A program made the translations under genes and the position numbers. 64,000 nt of DNA from Tillus elongatus (lineage: Eukaryota; Arthropoda; Insecta; Coleoptera; Cleridae), in contig OZ023262.1 in NCBI GenBank assembly GCA_964006375.1, positions 93,659,476 through 93,723,475 of the forward strand. The letters are read 5' to 3'. The notes beneath the pieces were generated by a model. That model made no database searches. It worked only from the letters and a program-made list of their open reading frames with translations, and was not told the origin of the DNA. Positions 19,130-33,500 of this stretch are shown piece after piece (the stretch's first letter is position 1; each line of letters begins with the position of its first letter).

Positions 19130-19200
19130 ATATTTAGAATCATTCATCCTTTGATTGCGCTAACTTGGTTAGTCAAACGATCGTCAGCTTTTTAAAATGT
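19130..19200 (-). repeat. Dispersed hairpin module shared with 53670-53735
   Basis: GCGCTAACTTGGTTAGTCAA followed by ACGATCGTCAG is the reverse complement of the segment near 53684-53722. A stem GCTAAC/GTTAG precedes a (G/C)AAACG element. Confidence 0.6.
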
Positions 19201-20179
19201 GTTGTGATTTGGGTCTCTAACTGTACTTATCAGTGCCTGTCACATGTTGCAATCTTCGCTTGGTCAGATAGATTTGACAGTTTTCCTCAAGTCTTGTATT
19301 ATTTATAACCTTTCGTCTACCTGCCTCGTTATCAGTGTAATTCGTCGGGTTGGTTTATTTAATCAGACGCTTTCGTAACGGTACTTACAGGATTAGGGCG
19401 ATTAGAGGTATTTGTTTAGCCAGGTAATGGGGAAGTTACATTTTTTAAGTGGCAGATTAAAGACTATACCTAATTAGTTTTAAACTTATCGACGGGAAAA
19501 GAAAATATAACGTCATATAGCAACTATTCGAGTGTTAAAGGAACAAAATACATAGACAAAATAAATTCCCGCTCATAACACGCTGCACGTATAAATATTG
19601 AGTAGGCGGAAGCTATTGAAGTAGAGCTAATAGTACAAATGAAAATTGTTTTGGAACTAATTGTCTCATTAGGCTGGAGAACGTGATACCATAACATGCG
19701 CTTGTGTCAGCTGAGCATAAAACCTATAAAATCAATCCTACATTCCCTGTCCTCTTTGGCGTAAATATTGCATCACCTTATTTCACACGAATGTTTGTAA
19801 TTTCATCTAACCTCGTTACCTATTTGTATTACCAGCAACCTCGTATCATCTGCACCGGAACATTAATTACAAGTTTAATTGCATGTCCTGGCAGATAAAC
19901 GGCTAAATTAAATTTTCGAGTCAGCTGAAATCATTCCGAGCCGACATCAAATACAGTTTATTTAATATGTGTAATATGATTATATTTTGTAATCAGCCTT
20001 GTTGGGATTATATAAATATTTAGTGAAAATGGAAATATCGATGAGCTTTAACAATGTATCTGGTGGTCTTTGTGGTATGAATATATACATGTAATGAAAA
20101 ATTACGCAGAATATTTAGACTAAATGAACATAAACTATTCATGGATATCGTAATGTGATATTTGCAAAACTAGAAAAAG
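19201..20179. other. Long stretch without recognisable gene or repeat
   Basis: Nothing in this ~980 bp matches other parts of the window and no domain is seen. It is one of the few candidate single-copy stretches here. Confidence 0.4.
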
Positions 20180-20460
20180 GTCTGGACGCAGCAAGTGCGT
20201 AATGGTAACGATTTTTCGTAAAAATGTTTTTCAGGGCAAATATTTCTTGTTTTTAAAAGGATATTTAGTTGAAAGTATAACCTATATAGTACTAAAAATG
20301 TATCATATTTCATCAAAATAGCTTTGTGTTTCAGAAAGTAGAAACATTTTCCGAAAATAAACTTAAGAAGTTCCAGGAAAAACTGGTCCGATTTTCTTGG
20401 CCTACGAACCTATTTACACACCTGCCAAGATATAGTTATTCGCAAACAACTTTAGGACCA
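20180..20460 (+). repeat. Small block of the dispersed family, starting with the end motif
   Basis: TCTGGACGCAGCAAGTGCGT start, then CATATTTCATCAAAATAGCT and GTTCCAGGAAAAACTGGTCC, in the order seen at 27781. Confidence 0.7.
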
Positions 20461-20516
20461 AAATTGAAAAAAAAAATGAAAACTGGCAAAAATTTCTTTT
20501 ACACAAATTCACAAGA

Positions 20517-20870
20517 ACCTCGGTGGTTCAGGGGTAAGAACGTGTGCCTCTGAACCGAAGGGTACTGGGTTCGATCCCAGGGTACTCCTTTTACTTTTTC
20601 AGTAAAAACTGTAACATTAACATCAACCGAGGTTCTGGCAATGCATTTGAGCAAGTTGAATGTCTGCACGTTCCGCCCTTCGGAGGGGGCGTAAAGCCGT
20701 CAGTCCCATGGCCATGCAATGTTGGGCACATTAAAGATCCCTACCTTCCCTATAGAAAGGCAGGGGTTCGCCAAAATCTCCAGGATAGTGAGTTGAAACT
20801 GCTCCCTGGCTTCGGTGATTGGCCATAGTCGCGGGAATAGGCCGACGTTAAAGAAACAAAACACACACAT
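20517..20870 (+). mobile_element. tRNA-derived SINE, better preserved copy
   Basis: The head has an A-box-like TGGTTCAGGGG and a perfect B box within GGGTTCGATCCCAGG (20568-20582), as RNA polymerase III promoters require. The body includes ACATCAACCGAGGTT, GCACATTAAAGATCCCTACC and GGAATAGGCCGACGTTAAAG, and ends in an A/CA-rich tail (AAACAAAACACACACATACA). The copy at 3964-4290 aligns throughout. It lies between two copies of the dispersed small block. Confidence 0.85.
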
Positions 20871-20948
20871 ACACAAATTCACCGTTTTTTGTTTATATAA
20901 ATTGCCATTAGTCATTACTAAATAATTTATTAAGTTATTGTGAAAAAA

Positions 20949-21100
20949 GTCTGGACGCAGCAAATGCGTTATGGTAGTGAATTTTCTTTAAAATGTTTTT
21001 AATAGCAAATGTGTGTTTTTTTTAAGAAAGCAGGCATCAAATTTGGTTACCAGTATAACCTATATAGTAAAAACAATGTGCCCTGTTTTATCAAAATAAC
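20949..21100 (+). repeat. Small block of the dispersed family, left half, split by the LTR element
   Basis: Starts TCTGGACGCAGCAAATGCGT and continues into 25741-25908 across the insertion, where the inverted end motif closes the unit. Unsplit length would be about 320 bp, matching 29161-29470. Confidence 0.85.
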
Positions 21101-21330
21101 TGTTATGTTACTAACTGTACGCATTAAAGGTTTTGATATTGGTTTATTAATTAATATTAAATTGGAAAGTTAAATGAATAGAAGTAGTTTTACATTGCCA
21201 TTTTTTATATCTCTGACATCACATCGACCTTGGTGTTCTTCTTTAATGCTGGCTGTCAATGCAACCATAGAACCTCCTGCTTAGGCAACACTCTATTGTT
21301 GAAAAGTCAATACAACACACTAACACAACA
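21101..21330 (-). repeat. 3' LTR of the minus-strand Gypsy element
   Basis: 230 bp, plus-strand text TGTTATGTTACTAACTG to CTAACACAACA; three differences from the partner. Confidence 0.92.
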
Positions 21331-21402
21331 CGCCCCTTTTTTTAACAAAATTGTTTACAATAAAACAATAAAGGAAAAAGACAAAATAATACAATATTAG
21401 TT

Positions 21403-23868
21403 CTAGTCATCCTCTGAAAAGCTAAACCTCTTTGGTTTGACTACTCTTCTGCCACTACGAGTTGTTATTACTGGATTATCAGAATGTGGTTCAGACTGGC
21501 GACCAGGAGATGGGGATACTTTATGATCTGAATTAGGTGAACTTAACTGAGCATTCTCCCTCTTAGGTGACCTCTGTCCATTTGAACTAGGTTTAAATAA
21601 ATGAGTTCTATTTCTCCGATAATCAACTCCATCGGGAGTTCTTACAACATATGATTTTGGCATCGGACCTGTTTGTACAATTGTAGCAGGTGACCATGGG
21701 GACTCAGGAGTTTTCTTATAATAAATATCATCACCTATAGACAAAGGCGGTAACCTTTTGGTATGACGGTCATGGTAATACTTCATTCTATTTGCCCTCC
21801 CCCTGACAAATGTATTATAATTATTGTAATCAATAACTTTTGGTTTTAAAATAGATTCCTTCATTGGAACTTATGTTCTTAAATTTCTTGACATTAATAG
21901 TTGTGCTGGGGAATAATTACCATCTTGTGGTGTAGTGCGATATTGCAAAAGAGCAATATATGGATCTGTGTTGGTTTCACGACATTTATTGAATAATTTT
22001 TTTACAGTAGCAACTGTGCGCTCCGCAAGACCATTGCTTTTTGGATAATTAGGACTAGACGTATGATGATTCTTTAACAAAATTTTCAAAATATTTTGAG
22101 TTAAAAGGTGGGCCATTATCAGAGACTATTATCATTGGAATACCATGCCGTGCAAACACAGACTTTATACGATCCACCACTTCTCTCGCATTGACTGAAT
22201 TTACTGGTACAATTTCAAGATATTTCGAAAAATAATCTACAATTAGCAAATATGTGACTTTGTTATAATAAAAGAAATCCATAGCTACTTTTTGCCATGG
22301 TAAAGTGGGTGAATGATGAGGTAACAATGGTTCAGCAGTATTAGCATTTCTATATTTTATACACGCTGGACATTGTTCAACCATGTTTTTTATGTCTGAT
22401 GAAATATTTGGCCAATAAACAACAGTACGTGCTTGTTTTCGACAGCGATCTATACCTAAATGGCCTTCATGAATAATATTTAAAATTTGTTTTCTAAGTG
22501 AAACCGGAATTACCAATAAATCATTTTTGAAAAGAAGACCATCAATTGTATGTAAATCATGTCGCATATTGAAATATGGCTTAAGAGACTGCTTCAATTT
22601 GTTCTTTGACTTTGGCCAATCATTCTGACAATAGTCAATAATAGTTTGTAAATCAATGTCTTTTTCTGTTTCTACTTTTATTTCTGTTATTTTTGCAGGT
22701 GTGACAGCTAAGTTATTTACAAATAAATTCATATGAATATGTAATTCTTCCTCACTCGACTCACTAGGTTCAGAAGGTTCGACTGGTGCACGACTTAAGG
22801 TATCAGCAATGTACAGATGCTTACCAGGCTTGTAAGTTACATTTAGGTCATACTGTTGCAAGTTCAACATCATGCGTTGTAATCTTGCTGGTACTTGAGA
22901 CAATGGTTTCTTAAAAAGTGTGACCAAAGGCATATGGTCCGTTTCTACTTGAACTGTACGCCCATATACATATTGCCTGTACCTAGTGCATCCAAATTGT
23001 ATTGCATAAAGCTCTTTCTCAATTTGAGCATAGCGGGACTGACATTCGTTTAAGGCTTTTGACGAATAAGCAATTGGCTTTCTATTTTGTAAAATTACAG
23101 CTCCCACTGCAAATTTTGAGCTATCAACAGACAATGTTATAGGAATTTCTGGTTTAAAATAAGTTAAGACTGGTACGTGACTTATAATTTTCTTTAAATT
23201 ATCGAACTCATATTGATGTTCGGCTTCCCAATGAAAAACTACATTTTTCTTTAAAAGTTGTCGCAAGTGTATAGTTTTATCAGCTAAATTATCTATATAA
23301 GAACCAAGATAATTGACCATTCCTAAAAATCGTTTTATATCAGACACATTCGTAGGCTTTTTTAACTCAGTAATAGCTGTAACTTTTCTTTGATCAGGGT
23401 GCATGCCATTCTCATTGAAGACATGTCCCAAATAATATACTTCAGACATTAAAAAATGACATTTATCCGCATTTAATTTTAAATTGACTTGATGTGCCCT
23501 ATCAAGAACCTTTCTCAAAATTTCATTATGACCTTCTAAACTATCACTAAAAATTAAAATATCATCAAGGTAAATGAAAACACCTTGAATATCTGAAAAT
23601 AAATCTGTCATGGTCTTATGAAAAATTTCAGGAGCACATGACACACCATATAGGAGACGCAAGAATTTGTAGCGTCCAAAAGGTGTTGAAAATGTACACA
23701 AGTTGGAACTACTCTCATCTAGTTTGACCATCCAAAAACCGGAGTGTGCATCTAAAGTAGAAAAATATTTAGAGCCAGACAACTTTGCACGTATTTCCTC
23801 TACAGTAGGAAGTGGATAATGACAACGTTTAATTGCTTTATTTAAATTTCTAGGGTCCAAGCATACCC
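21403..23868 (-). pseudogene. Pol pseudogene: reverse transcriptase, RNase H, integrase
   Basis: Three frame segments. 23860-22055: RT with YLDD (23561-23572), RNase H (LSVDSSKFAVGAVILQNRKP), integrase zinc region (IIHEGHLGIDRCRKQARTVV) and catalytic start (KVAMDFFYYN, VSDNGPPFNS). 22116-21871: integrase continuation (SSPNYPKSNGLAERTVATVK). 21864-21403: C-terminal tail. The frame changes in integrase near 22060-22110, and an in-frame TAA lies at 21871-21873. The junction with the upstream gag-protease frame is a change in a 9-T (plus strand) homopolymer at 23880-23888, which could be real or a sequencing error. Confidence 0.9.
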
Positions 23869-25395
23869 TTAGAGACTTATTTTTTTTTCAACTATAACTA
23901 ATGAATTCACCCATTCACTAGGACCATCTACTTTAGTAATGACTTTAAGAGATATCATTCGTGTAAGCTCTTCTTTCAATCTGTCATAGAGCATGAATGG
24001 TATTTTTCTCGGTGGATTAATAACCGGACAGATATTTGAATGAATATCTATATGACACTCTCCTGGTAGACAACCTAAACCTTCAAATACATCTTTATAA
24101 TCATTTACTAGGCTTTGATGACTTACAGAGAATACTTTTCTGATTAACCCTAATTTTTCACATGTAGGTAACCCCAATATTGCATGACAATTATTTTCAG
24201 CAATATAAAATTCTATATGAGCTACAATACTCTTATTAATTACACATTTTATGACTGTACTTCCTAAAATAGGGATAGCATCTCCAGAAAATGACTTAAA
24301 CTTTACATAAGTTTGTTCAATTACATTATTAATTTGTAACTTTTTGAACTCTACTATAGACATTATATTGGCTTCAGCTCCTGTATCTAAATTACATCTG
24401 ACAAGTTTATTATTTACTAGAATATCTATATACCACATTTTATTATTAACATTGTTTATTGAGTTTACTGACTTAATCATGAATAAATCACAATCATTAA
24501 TATTCGGATCAGAATATTGCAAATTACCTTCAGCACTAACGAACTTAACTTGTTTACTAAAACACAATTTAGCAAAGTGACCAATTTTGTTGCAATTATG
24601 ACATTTAACATTTTGCGCTGGACATTTTTGTCTATGAACTTGACCACAACGAGTGCACGAATAATTGTTAACATTACTGACCTTTGACTTGGTGAATGAA
24701 ACATTCTTACCCAGACGTGTATTGATGCGGCTTTGACCTTGCTTACTTGAGCCCTGTGCTGTTCTTCTATCCACCCTGTAGATTGCAGCTTCTTGACTGT
24801 TTTTGTTCAGTTGTTCTGCTTGCACCTGCGTTAACTCCATCGTTTTCGCTATTTGAATTGCTTTTTCCAAGGTTAAATCAGTTTCTTGCAGTAGCTTTTC
24901 TTTAATGGGTCGACAGCTTGACTTTAATCCTACAATAAACATATCTCGAACGAGACTTTCACGCAGAGTTTCTAATTCACACGTGAGACTTAAATTTTTC
25001 AAGGCTGTGAGAAATTCATCAACATTTTCTTCTGGTTTCTGAATTCATGTTAGGAAATTATGACGCTCTACTGCTAAATTTTTTTTCGGTCTACAATGTG
25101 ACTCAAATTTTTGGATTAATTCATTGTACTCACAAGTATCCATATCCAGATTAAAGAAATTGAGAATTGACAAGGCATCCGTACCTACATAATGGAGAAA
25201 TACGGCGACTTTTCTATCGTCCTCTTCTTTTTCAAAGCCACTTGCTCGCATGAAAATTTTAAACTGTTGAAACCAATTGATCCAAATATTCGACAAATTA
25301 CCTTCCAAAGACAATGGCTGGACATAAGCATTTAATTTTCGTGTTGGATGCTGACTTGACTGTGTTTCTGTTGCCATCGTATAAAATGAACTCAA
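23869..25395 (-). pseudogene. Gag-protease region pseudogene
   Basis: The N-terminal frame 25395-25045 (capsid-like: IWINWFQQFKIFMRASGFEK) is separated by an in-frame TGA at 25045-25047 from 25002-23869. The latter carries two zinc knuckles (CTRCGQVHRQKC and CHNCNKIGHFAKLC), a protease with LDTGAEAN (near 24370-24390) and ILGLPTCEKLGL, and the RT N-terminal edge (CHIDIHSNICPVINPPRKIP). Gag and protease were evidently one frame, unlike the 6-12 kb element, which uses a frameshift. The TGA is consistent with a CpG transition, a common decay route. Confidence 0.88.
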
Positions 25396-25510
25396 TTTGA
25401 TTTTTAAAATTTATATTTTTACTAGACGAGGAACACGTGGACCCGTAACCTCAATTATCACGACAGACATGCATGAAGAAAACTTCACGTTACCCAGACA
25501 CTTGACACCA

Positions 25511-25740
25511 TGTTATGTTATTAACTGTACGCATTAAAGGTTTTGATATTGGATTATTAATTAATATTAATTTGGAAAGTTAAATGAATAGAAGTAGTTT
25601 TACATTGCCATTTTTTATATCTCTGACATCACATCGACCTTGGTGTTCTTCTTTAATGCTGGCTGTCAATGCAACCATAGAACCTCCTGCTTAGGCAACA
25701 CTCTATTGTTGAAAAGTCAATACAACACACTAACACAACA
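25511..25740 (-). repeat. 5' LTR of the minus-strand Gypsy element
   Basis: 230 bp; followed on the minus strand by the primer site read from 25510 downward. Confidence 0.92.
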
Positions 25741-25908
25741 ATAACTTTATTGTTTGAATTTGTAAAAAAATATCCAAAAGTAAACTAAAACTGTTCCAGA
25801 AAAAACTGGTTTCTTGGTCAACCTTATAGGTGAATAGCAAATTGAGATAATCAAAATTTAAGCATTTAATCAAAAATCGCTAACATAACGCACTTGCTGA
25901 GTTCAGAA
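25741..25908 (+). repeat. Small block of the dispersed family, right half
   Basis: Continues 20949-21100 after the target duplication and ends with the inverted motif TAACGCACTTGCTGAGTTCA (25886-25905). Confidence 0.8.
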
Positions 25909-26645
25909 TTTTTTCCTTACAAACATGCATTATATTTTGATGGAAAATGCCAAAATGCAATAACATGTGACCCTGTGATTCTAGACATATTTTTTGCAGC
26001 TCAAGACACCCTATAATTAATGTAGACAATATTTTTTTCGTATTTTGTATTATAACAGATATATTGAGCTTTGTTGATTTTTTACGAAAATTCGTAAAAA
26101 TTATATACCATTAAACGATAAACTATATAGCCAAGACTACAGCCAAAGCATCAGAGAAAGAGTCTATTTGAAATTAATTTTCTGATAATATTTTAGTTAA
26201 ATGAAGTACAATGACTGTTGAAGCTAAGACTTAGGCTTTGTTAAACATTCTTCTTGAGACATTTTCTATCCGCAGCCTGTATTAGTTTCAGGTTCTCTGC
26301 CTAAATGTTGCCAATTTTGACGTTTTATATCGTGACTTTGACGTTTTGAGGAAAATCCCAATTTATTTTTCTTTAAATGCCTATAACTTTTTTGTCTTTT
26401 AACCTACAGACCTAATTTTGCTAGGTATTTTACCTATAATGATGTAAACGTACCGAATTTGGTTGCCCTTGCTTTGTGGTTTTTGGAGATAGAGTTTTTT
26501 TTCTAAAGGAAACAGAAATTTTTTCGGGAAGACCTGGGCCGATGTTTCTGGCTAACTAACTTTTCCAAGCCACTTGCAAAATGAACGTATTCACCAAATT
26601 AAATAAAAATCGGCCTATTACTTTTTGAGTCATCGGTGTGATACC
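25909..26645 (-). repeat. Large block of the (TA)n repeat family, inverted copy
   Basis: The minus strand matches 28363-29160 throughout, e.g. CACCGATGACTCAAAAAGTA edge, AACGTCAAAATTGGCAACAT and CAAGACACCCTATAATTAAT on the opposite strand. No coding frame survives in any copy. Confidence 0.8.
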
Positions 26646-26835
<190 letters not shown>

Positions 26836-26954
26836 AGCAACATTTTCTTATTTCTGTGTCAATAGTCACGAGAAAAATGAGACGGACCACCCTCCATAAC
26901 ATATAGATTTTGTTGTGTTTATTCTTCATCTTAATATTTAATAAATACGTTAAC

Positions 26955-27149
26955 TTAAGTAACTACATCTTCTTGAGCATACTCTTCACGACAACAACTA
27001 TCGAAAAATTTATAATGTCCACTAACACACCATATTCTTCCTCCACCACAATTCGTCAACGATCTTAATGTCATAAAATCTGATAATCCATAGAATAATT
27101 CTACACCTTTACCAAAAAAAATACATACCAACTTTGAAGGGGTTGACAC
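26955..27149 (-). CDS. Possible terminal exon of an unidentified gene
   Basis: Minus-strand frame ending SGHYKFFDSCCREEYAQEDV(VT)-stop, with a CGGGRIWC motif upstream. A pyrimidine-rich tract followed by AG (read ...TTTTTTTTGGTAAAG near 27113) could be a splice acceptor, and an AATAAA lies ~30-40 bp past the stop (near 26920). These together look like a last exon with a 3' UTR. No family recognised; no matching upstream exon found in the window. Low confidence; chance is possible. Confidence 0.3.
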   Translation of the reverse strand: MSTPSKLVCIFFGKGVELFYGLSDFMTLRSLTNCGGGRIWCVSGHYKFFDSCCREEYAQEDVVT

Positions 27150-27780
27150 TTACATTGAAACCGTAATAAAATCAAGGCCTAATTGTGTTTAATTTTTCTA
27201 GGTAAATAAATATTTTTAAGGGTGTAGAATGTCAACTATTTAATCAGAAGACAAATGTAAATGAACCCATAGATCTAAACTTCCGTTATTTTGGAGCAAC
27301 ATTGTGTAAAAGAAGCCAGTAATTTAATACAGTGTTGCTGAATAAAGTTTACTTACATTAAGTTCAGAATGATTGAGTATAAATCAGAGGGTGTTTGTCC
27401 TTTCCTGGGGGTATTTATCATTATCAGTCTTCACATCTTTCAAAGTGTACCCAGAGATTCTCCTAATTGATTGAATACACTCACAGTCTCCGAGGTTCCC
27501 CAGGGCCTTAAGTTCTTATTGTTTTTGTGTTATTCTTTAACAGACTGTCAACTCAAACCAGAGCTAATTGTTTGAAAAGGAATTTTCACCGTTAAAGAGA
27601 ATGTAGGATTCCCTGATTTCCCCATTACGTTTGACAAAAATAAGGTGTTATTTTTTGTTTCTGATAAGCTTTTTTTTTCGGATATAACATTGAGAAATAA
27701 TTGGGGCAGGCACTGATACTGGCAATGCGAAGAAATTAAATGTCCCCTTAAAAAGCAAATCCCGAAAAATAAGTAAAAAG
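27150..27780. other. Unassigned, possibly single-copy DNA
   Basis: No repeat or domain recognised in ~630 bp. Confidence 0.35.
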
Positions 27781-28008
27781 TCTGGACGCAGCAAGTGTGT
27801 AATGATAGCGAATTTTCGTAAAAATGACTTTAATTGCAGATATGTCTTGTTTTTAAGAGAAGGACATTTGGTTGGCAGTATAGTCTATATAGTAGTAACA
27901 ATGTAACATATTTAATTAGGACAGTTTTGTTATTTTAAAAAGTGCAAACATTTTGCGAAAATATACCTAAAAGGTTCCAGAAAAAACCGGTCCCATTTTC
28001 CACACCGA
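27781..28008 (+). repeat. Small block of the dispersed family
   Basis: Starts TCTGGACGCAGCAAGTGTGT and ends GGTTCCAGAAAAAACCGGTC; same order as 20180-20460. Confidence 0.75.
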
Positions 28009-28257
28009 TAACTCAAAAAATAATAGGGCGATTTGGATAAAATTTGACACGTACCTTCCTTTTGTAAATCGCTTGGATAAGTTCGTTAGTCGGGAAAATC
28101 GGACGAGGTTTTCCGGGAACATTTTGAGTTTTCATTCGAAAAAAATTTATTACTCCGGAACTAACAAAGCAAGGGCAACCAAATTTGGTTGCAAATGAGC
28201 GCGAACTAGGACCCCGAGAACCCGTATCCGGGGTCAGTTTCAGTTTTTATATGTTTA
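28009..28257 (+). repeat. Truncated large-block edge fused to the left block
   Basis: ACACCGATAACTCAAAAAAT to GGGCAACCAAATTTGGTTGC, then abruptly AAATGAGCGCGAACTAGGAC (left block) leading into the TA array. The same edge follows the array at 28363, so it is duplicated on both sides. Confidence 0.75.
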
Positions 28258-28260
28258 TAT

Positions 28261-28355
<95 letters not shown>

Positions 28356-28362
28356 TATATAT
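28258..28362. repeat. (TA)n microsatellite
   Basis: About 50 units with ATAG interruptions at both ends. Confidence 0.95.
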
Positions 28363-29160
28363 GTATCACACCGATAACTCAAAAAATAATTGGGCGATTT
28401 TAATAAAATTTGACACGTACCTTCCTTTTGTAAATCGCTTGCACAGGTTCGTTAGTCAGGAAAATCGGACGAGGTTTTCCGGGAAAATTTTGAGTTTTCA
28501 TTCGAAAAAAATTTATATCTCCGGAACTGACAAAGCAAGGGCAACCAAATTTGGTGCACAGGTTTATATCATTATAGGTAAGCGACCTACCTAAATTTAT
28601 CTCTGCAGGTTAAAGGAAAAAAAAATTACAGGCATTTAAAGAAAAATAAATTTGCGTTTTCCTCAAAACGTCAAAAGTCGCGATTTTAAACGTCAAAATT
28701 GGTAATATTTAGACAATGGACCTGAAACTAGTATGAGCTATGGAACGAAAATGTCTCAACAATAATGTTTTACAATGCCTGAAGTCTTAGTATCAATCGT
28801 CATTGTCCTTCATTTTACTAAAATATTCCCAGAAAATTCATTTTAAAATAGACCCTTTCTCTGATGCTTTGGCAGTAGTGTTGGCTATAAAGTTTGTCGG
28901 TTAATGGCATATCATTTTTGTCGAATTATCGTAAAAAATCTTTAAAGCTCAATATATCCTTTATCATGCAAGTTACGAAAAAAATTGTTTACATTGATTA
29001 TAGGGTGTCTTGAGCTACATCTTAAAAAAATATTTCCAAAATTACAGGATGGCCTATAAGTCGTTGGTGATTAAAATTTTTTTTTAATCTAACACGCCCT
29101 ATGTTATTGCATTTTTGCATTTTCCATCGAAATATAATACATCTTTGTAAGAAATAGAAT
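28363..29160 (+). repeat. Large block of the (TA)n repeat family, reference-like copy
   Basis: About 800 bp from TCACACCGATAACTCAAAAA to TTTGTAAGAAATAGAATTC. Internal landmarks: CAAAACGTCAAAAGTCGCGA, GACCCTTTCTCTGATGCTTT, TATAGGGTGTCTTGAGCTAC and AGGATGGCCTATAAGTCGTT. Copies: 25909-26645 (inverted), 29890-30951 (inverted), 61684-62640, 63261-end. No coding frame; function unknown. Confidence 0.85.
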
Positions 29161-29470
29161 TCGGGAGGCAGCAAGTGCGTTACGGTAGCGAATTTTCATT
29201 AAATGCTTCAAATTTGAATAGCTCTATTTGCTATTTACCTATAAGGTTGACCAGGAAACCAGTTTTTTCGGGAACAACTTAATTTTGCTTTCGGAAATTT
29301 TTGTAAATTTTCAAACAATAAAGTTATTTTGATAAAACATGGCACATTGTTTCTACCACATAGATTATACTGGTAACCAAATTTGATGCCTGCTTTCTTA
29401 AAAAAAACATATTTCCTATTAAAAACATTTTAATGAAAATTCACTACCATAACACACTTGCTGCGTCCCG
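29161..29470. repeat. Small block bounded by inverted copies of the end motif
   Basis: 310 bp. Left end TCGGGAGGCAGCAAGTGCGT and right end ACACACTTGCTGCGTCCCGA are ~38-bp inverted repeats (29161-29198 with 29433-29470), giving a MITE-like unit attached directly to the large block. Confidence 0.85.
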
Positions 29471-29889
29471 AACATTTTTTATTTAGAGAAATTGCCTTTA
29501 GTAATGTTACATTAACTTCTATTTTTCACAAAATTACGACAATTTTTTTTACAATTGCTTTCTACACATTTTTTATTAATTACGAACATATCACCCAAAT
29601 CTTACAAAAAACGATTTCTACGCAAACACTAAAAGCATTTCTGCGAAAACTTTTCAAATTCGGCCACTATTTGAGAGCGTCTATATATGGTAGTTCGATT
29701 TTTTCGACGAGTATTACAAACAAAAGGCTCTCTAAATGCGTCATTTACATGGGACTCCGCTATCCATATTGGTTAAAACGCCGTATCACAATTTGTGATA
29801 TGTGTTTGTGATATGTGCCAAAAACGTGAAAAGTTCCAAAACAATTGAAATAACCCAAAGACGATAAACGATATCAACTTTTTTCTTTA
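29471..29889. other. Unassigned AT-rich stretch
   Basis: Some similarity to 14990-15120 (TTTCTACGCAAACACTAAAA). The 117-codon frame at 29458-29811 lacks any recognisable feature. Confidence 0.4.

Positions 29890-32653
<2,764 letters not shown>

Positions 32654-32706
<53 letters not shown>
32654..32706. repeat. (TA)n microsatellite abutting the long-TIR element
   Basis: About 26 units, followed by a short GTGTGTGTAT. Confidence 0.95.
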
Positions 32707-32709
<3 letters not shown>

Positions 32710-32800
32710 TGTGTGTGTATGAACACAGACCTCCTCATTAGTGAATTTTTCATTTTACGAAAATTCGCTAATAAAGTTAAACTGAGTTGTAGGATTAAAA
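32707..32800 (-). repeat. Left-block hairpin remnant
   Basis: ACCTCCTCATTAGTGAATTT, hairpin arm pair TTAGTGAATTTT (32738-32749) and AAAATTCGCTAA (32761-32772). Confidence 0.65.
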
Positions 32801-33170
32801 TTTCTTGACGCAGCAACTGCGTTGTCGCAGTGAACTTTCATAAGAATTGTAACTACACAAGTATATGACCAAAATTAATACCTTAAATTATAACACACCT
32901 TGAAGCTCTGTGTTAAAGGTCCTAATACATGCTTATTTAAAGAATTTTTTCGAAAGTGTTACCATCGCTGTCTCTCTATTATCAAAAAAATATTTCAATC
33001 TTGTGTTATACCTCCTTTTCAAACAAAGTTCAAAATACAGTTTTCTATGAAGCTAAAAAATTCAAAATTGATATACCTAGCTACAGTGAACCTCTTAAAA
33101 ACGAACTTGTATTACAAATTTCATTAAAGGTACGTACATTCCAAAAGGACATTTAAATGGTATTTAGAAC
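32801..33170 (+). repeat. Dispersed block starting with the end motif
   Basis: GACGCAGCAACTGCGTTGTC, then CATAAGAATTGTAACTACAC, related to the arm of 2381-3184. Confidence 0.6.
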
Positions 33171-33233
33171 AGGAAAGTATCTGCCCCGATACCCCTCCAG
33201 CCTTTGGCTTATTGTGCATGCCCTTTGTCTTTT

Positions 33234-33500
33234 CTACTCCACCCATTCCAAAATCACTGTGCCTTGAACTAGTCTGCACAGCAATTGGTAGAGTGAACTT
33301 TTGTATTGCTCTGTCTCCGGTCTAGGCTGTCTGTAGATCAGTTGTCTTTTGCGGTCCAGAGCTTTACACTCGCACAATATGTGCTGGGCTGATTGCTTCC
33401 CCTCGCCGCAGAGTCTCCATGCCAGGTCCCCCTCGAACCGCCCTATTTTATGCAGGTGTTTCTTGACACCCATATGTCCTGTCAAGAGGCATGTCCTCAT
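33234..33500 (-). pseudogene. R1/I-type LINE ORF2, C-terminal fragment
   Basis: The minus-strand frame contains LTGHMGVKKHLHKIGRFEGD, then CGEGKQSAQHILCECKAL, the Cys/His region that follows the RNase H domain in R1/I-type non-LTR retrotransposons. It is cut at both ends (5' truncation near 33500). May belong with the LINE at 59530-60472, which lacks exactly this part. Confidence 0.75.

Larger units (their letters stand above)
21101..25740 (-). mobile_element. Decayed Ty3/Gypsy LTR retrotransposon (minus strand)
   Basis: 4640 bp with 230-bp LTRs (21101-21330 and 25511-25740) differing at about three sites by eye, and the 5-bp target duplication ATAAC on both sides (21096-21100, 25741-25745). 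On the minus strand the primer site TGGTGTCAAGTG follows the 5' LTR and a purine tract (AAAAAAAGGGG) precedes the 3' LTR. Gag has two zinc knuckles and pol resembles insect K02A2.6-like (Mag-type) proteins; that clade call is inference. Several nonsense and frame changes make it dead. Confidence 0.92.

Noticed and set aside
29458..29811. 117-codon plus-strand frame
   Set aside because: It starts inside the inverted end motif of the dispersed repeat and runs through AT-rich repeat DNA without any domain.
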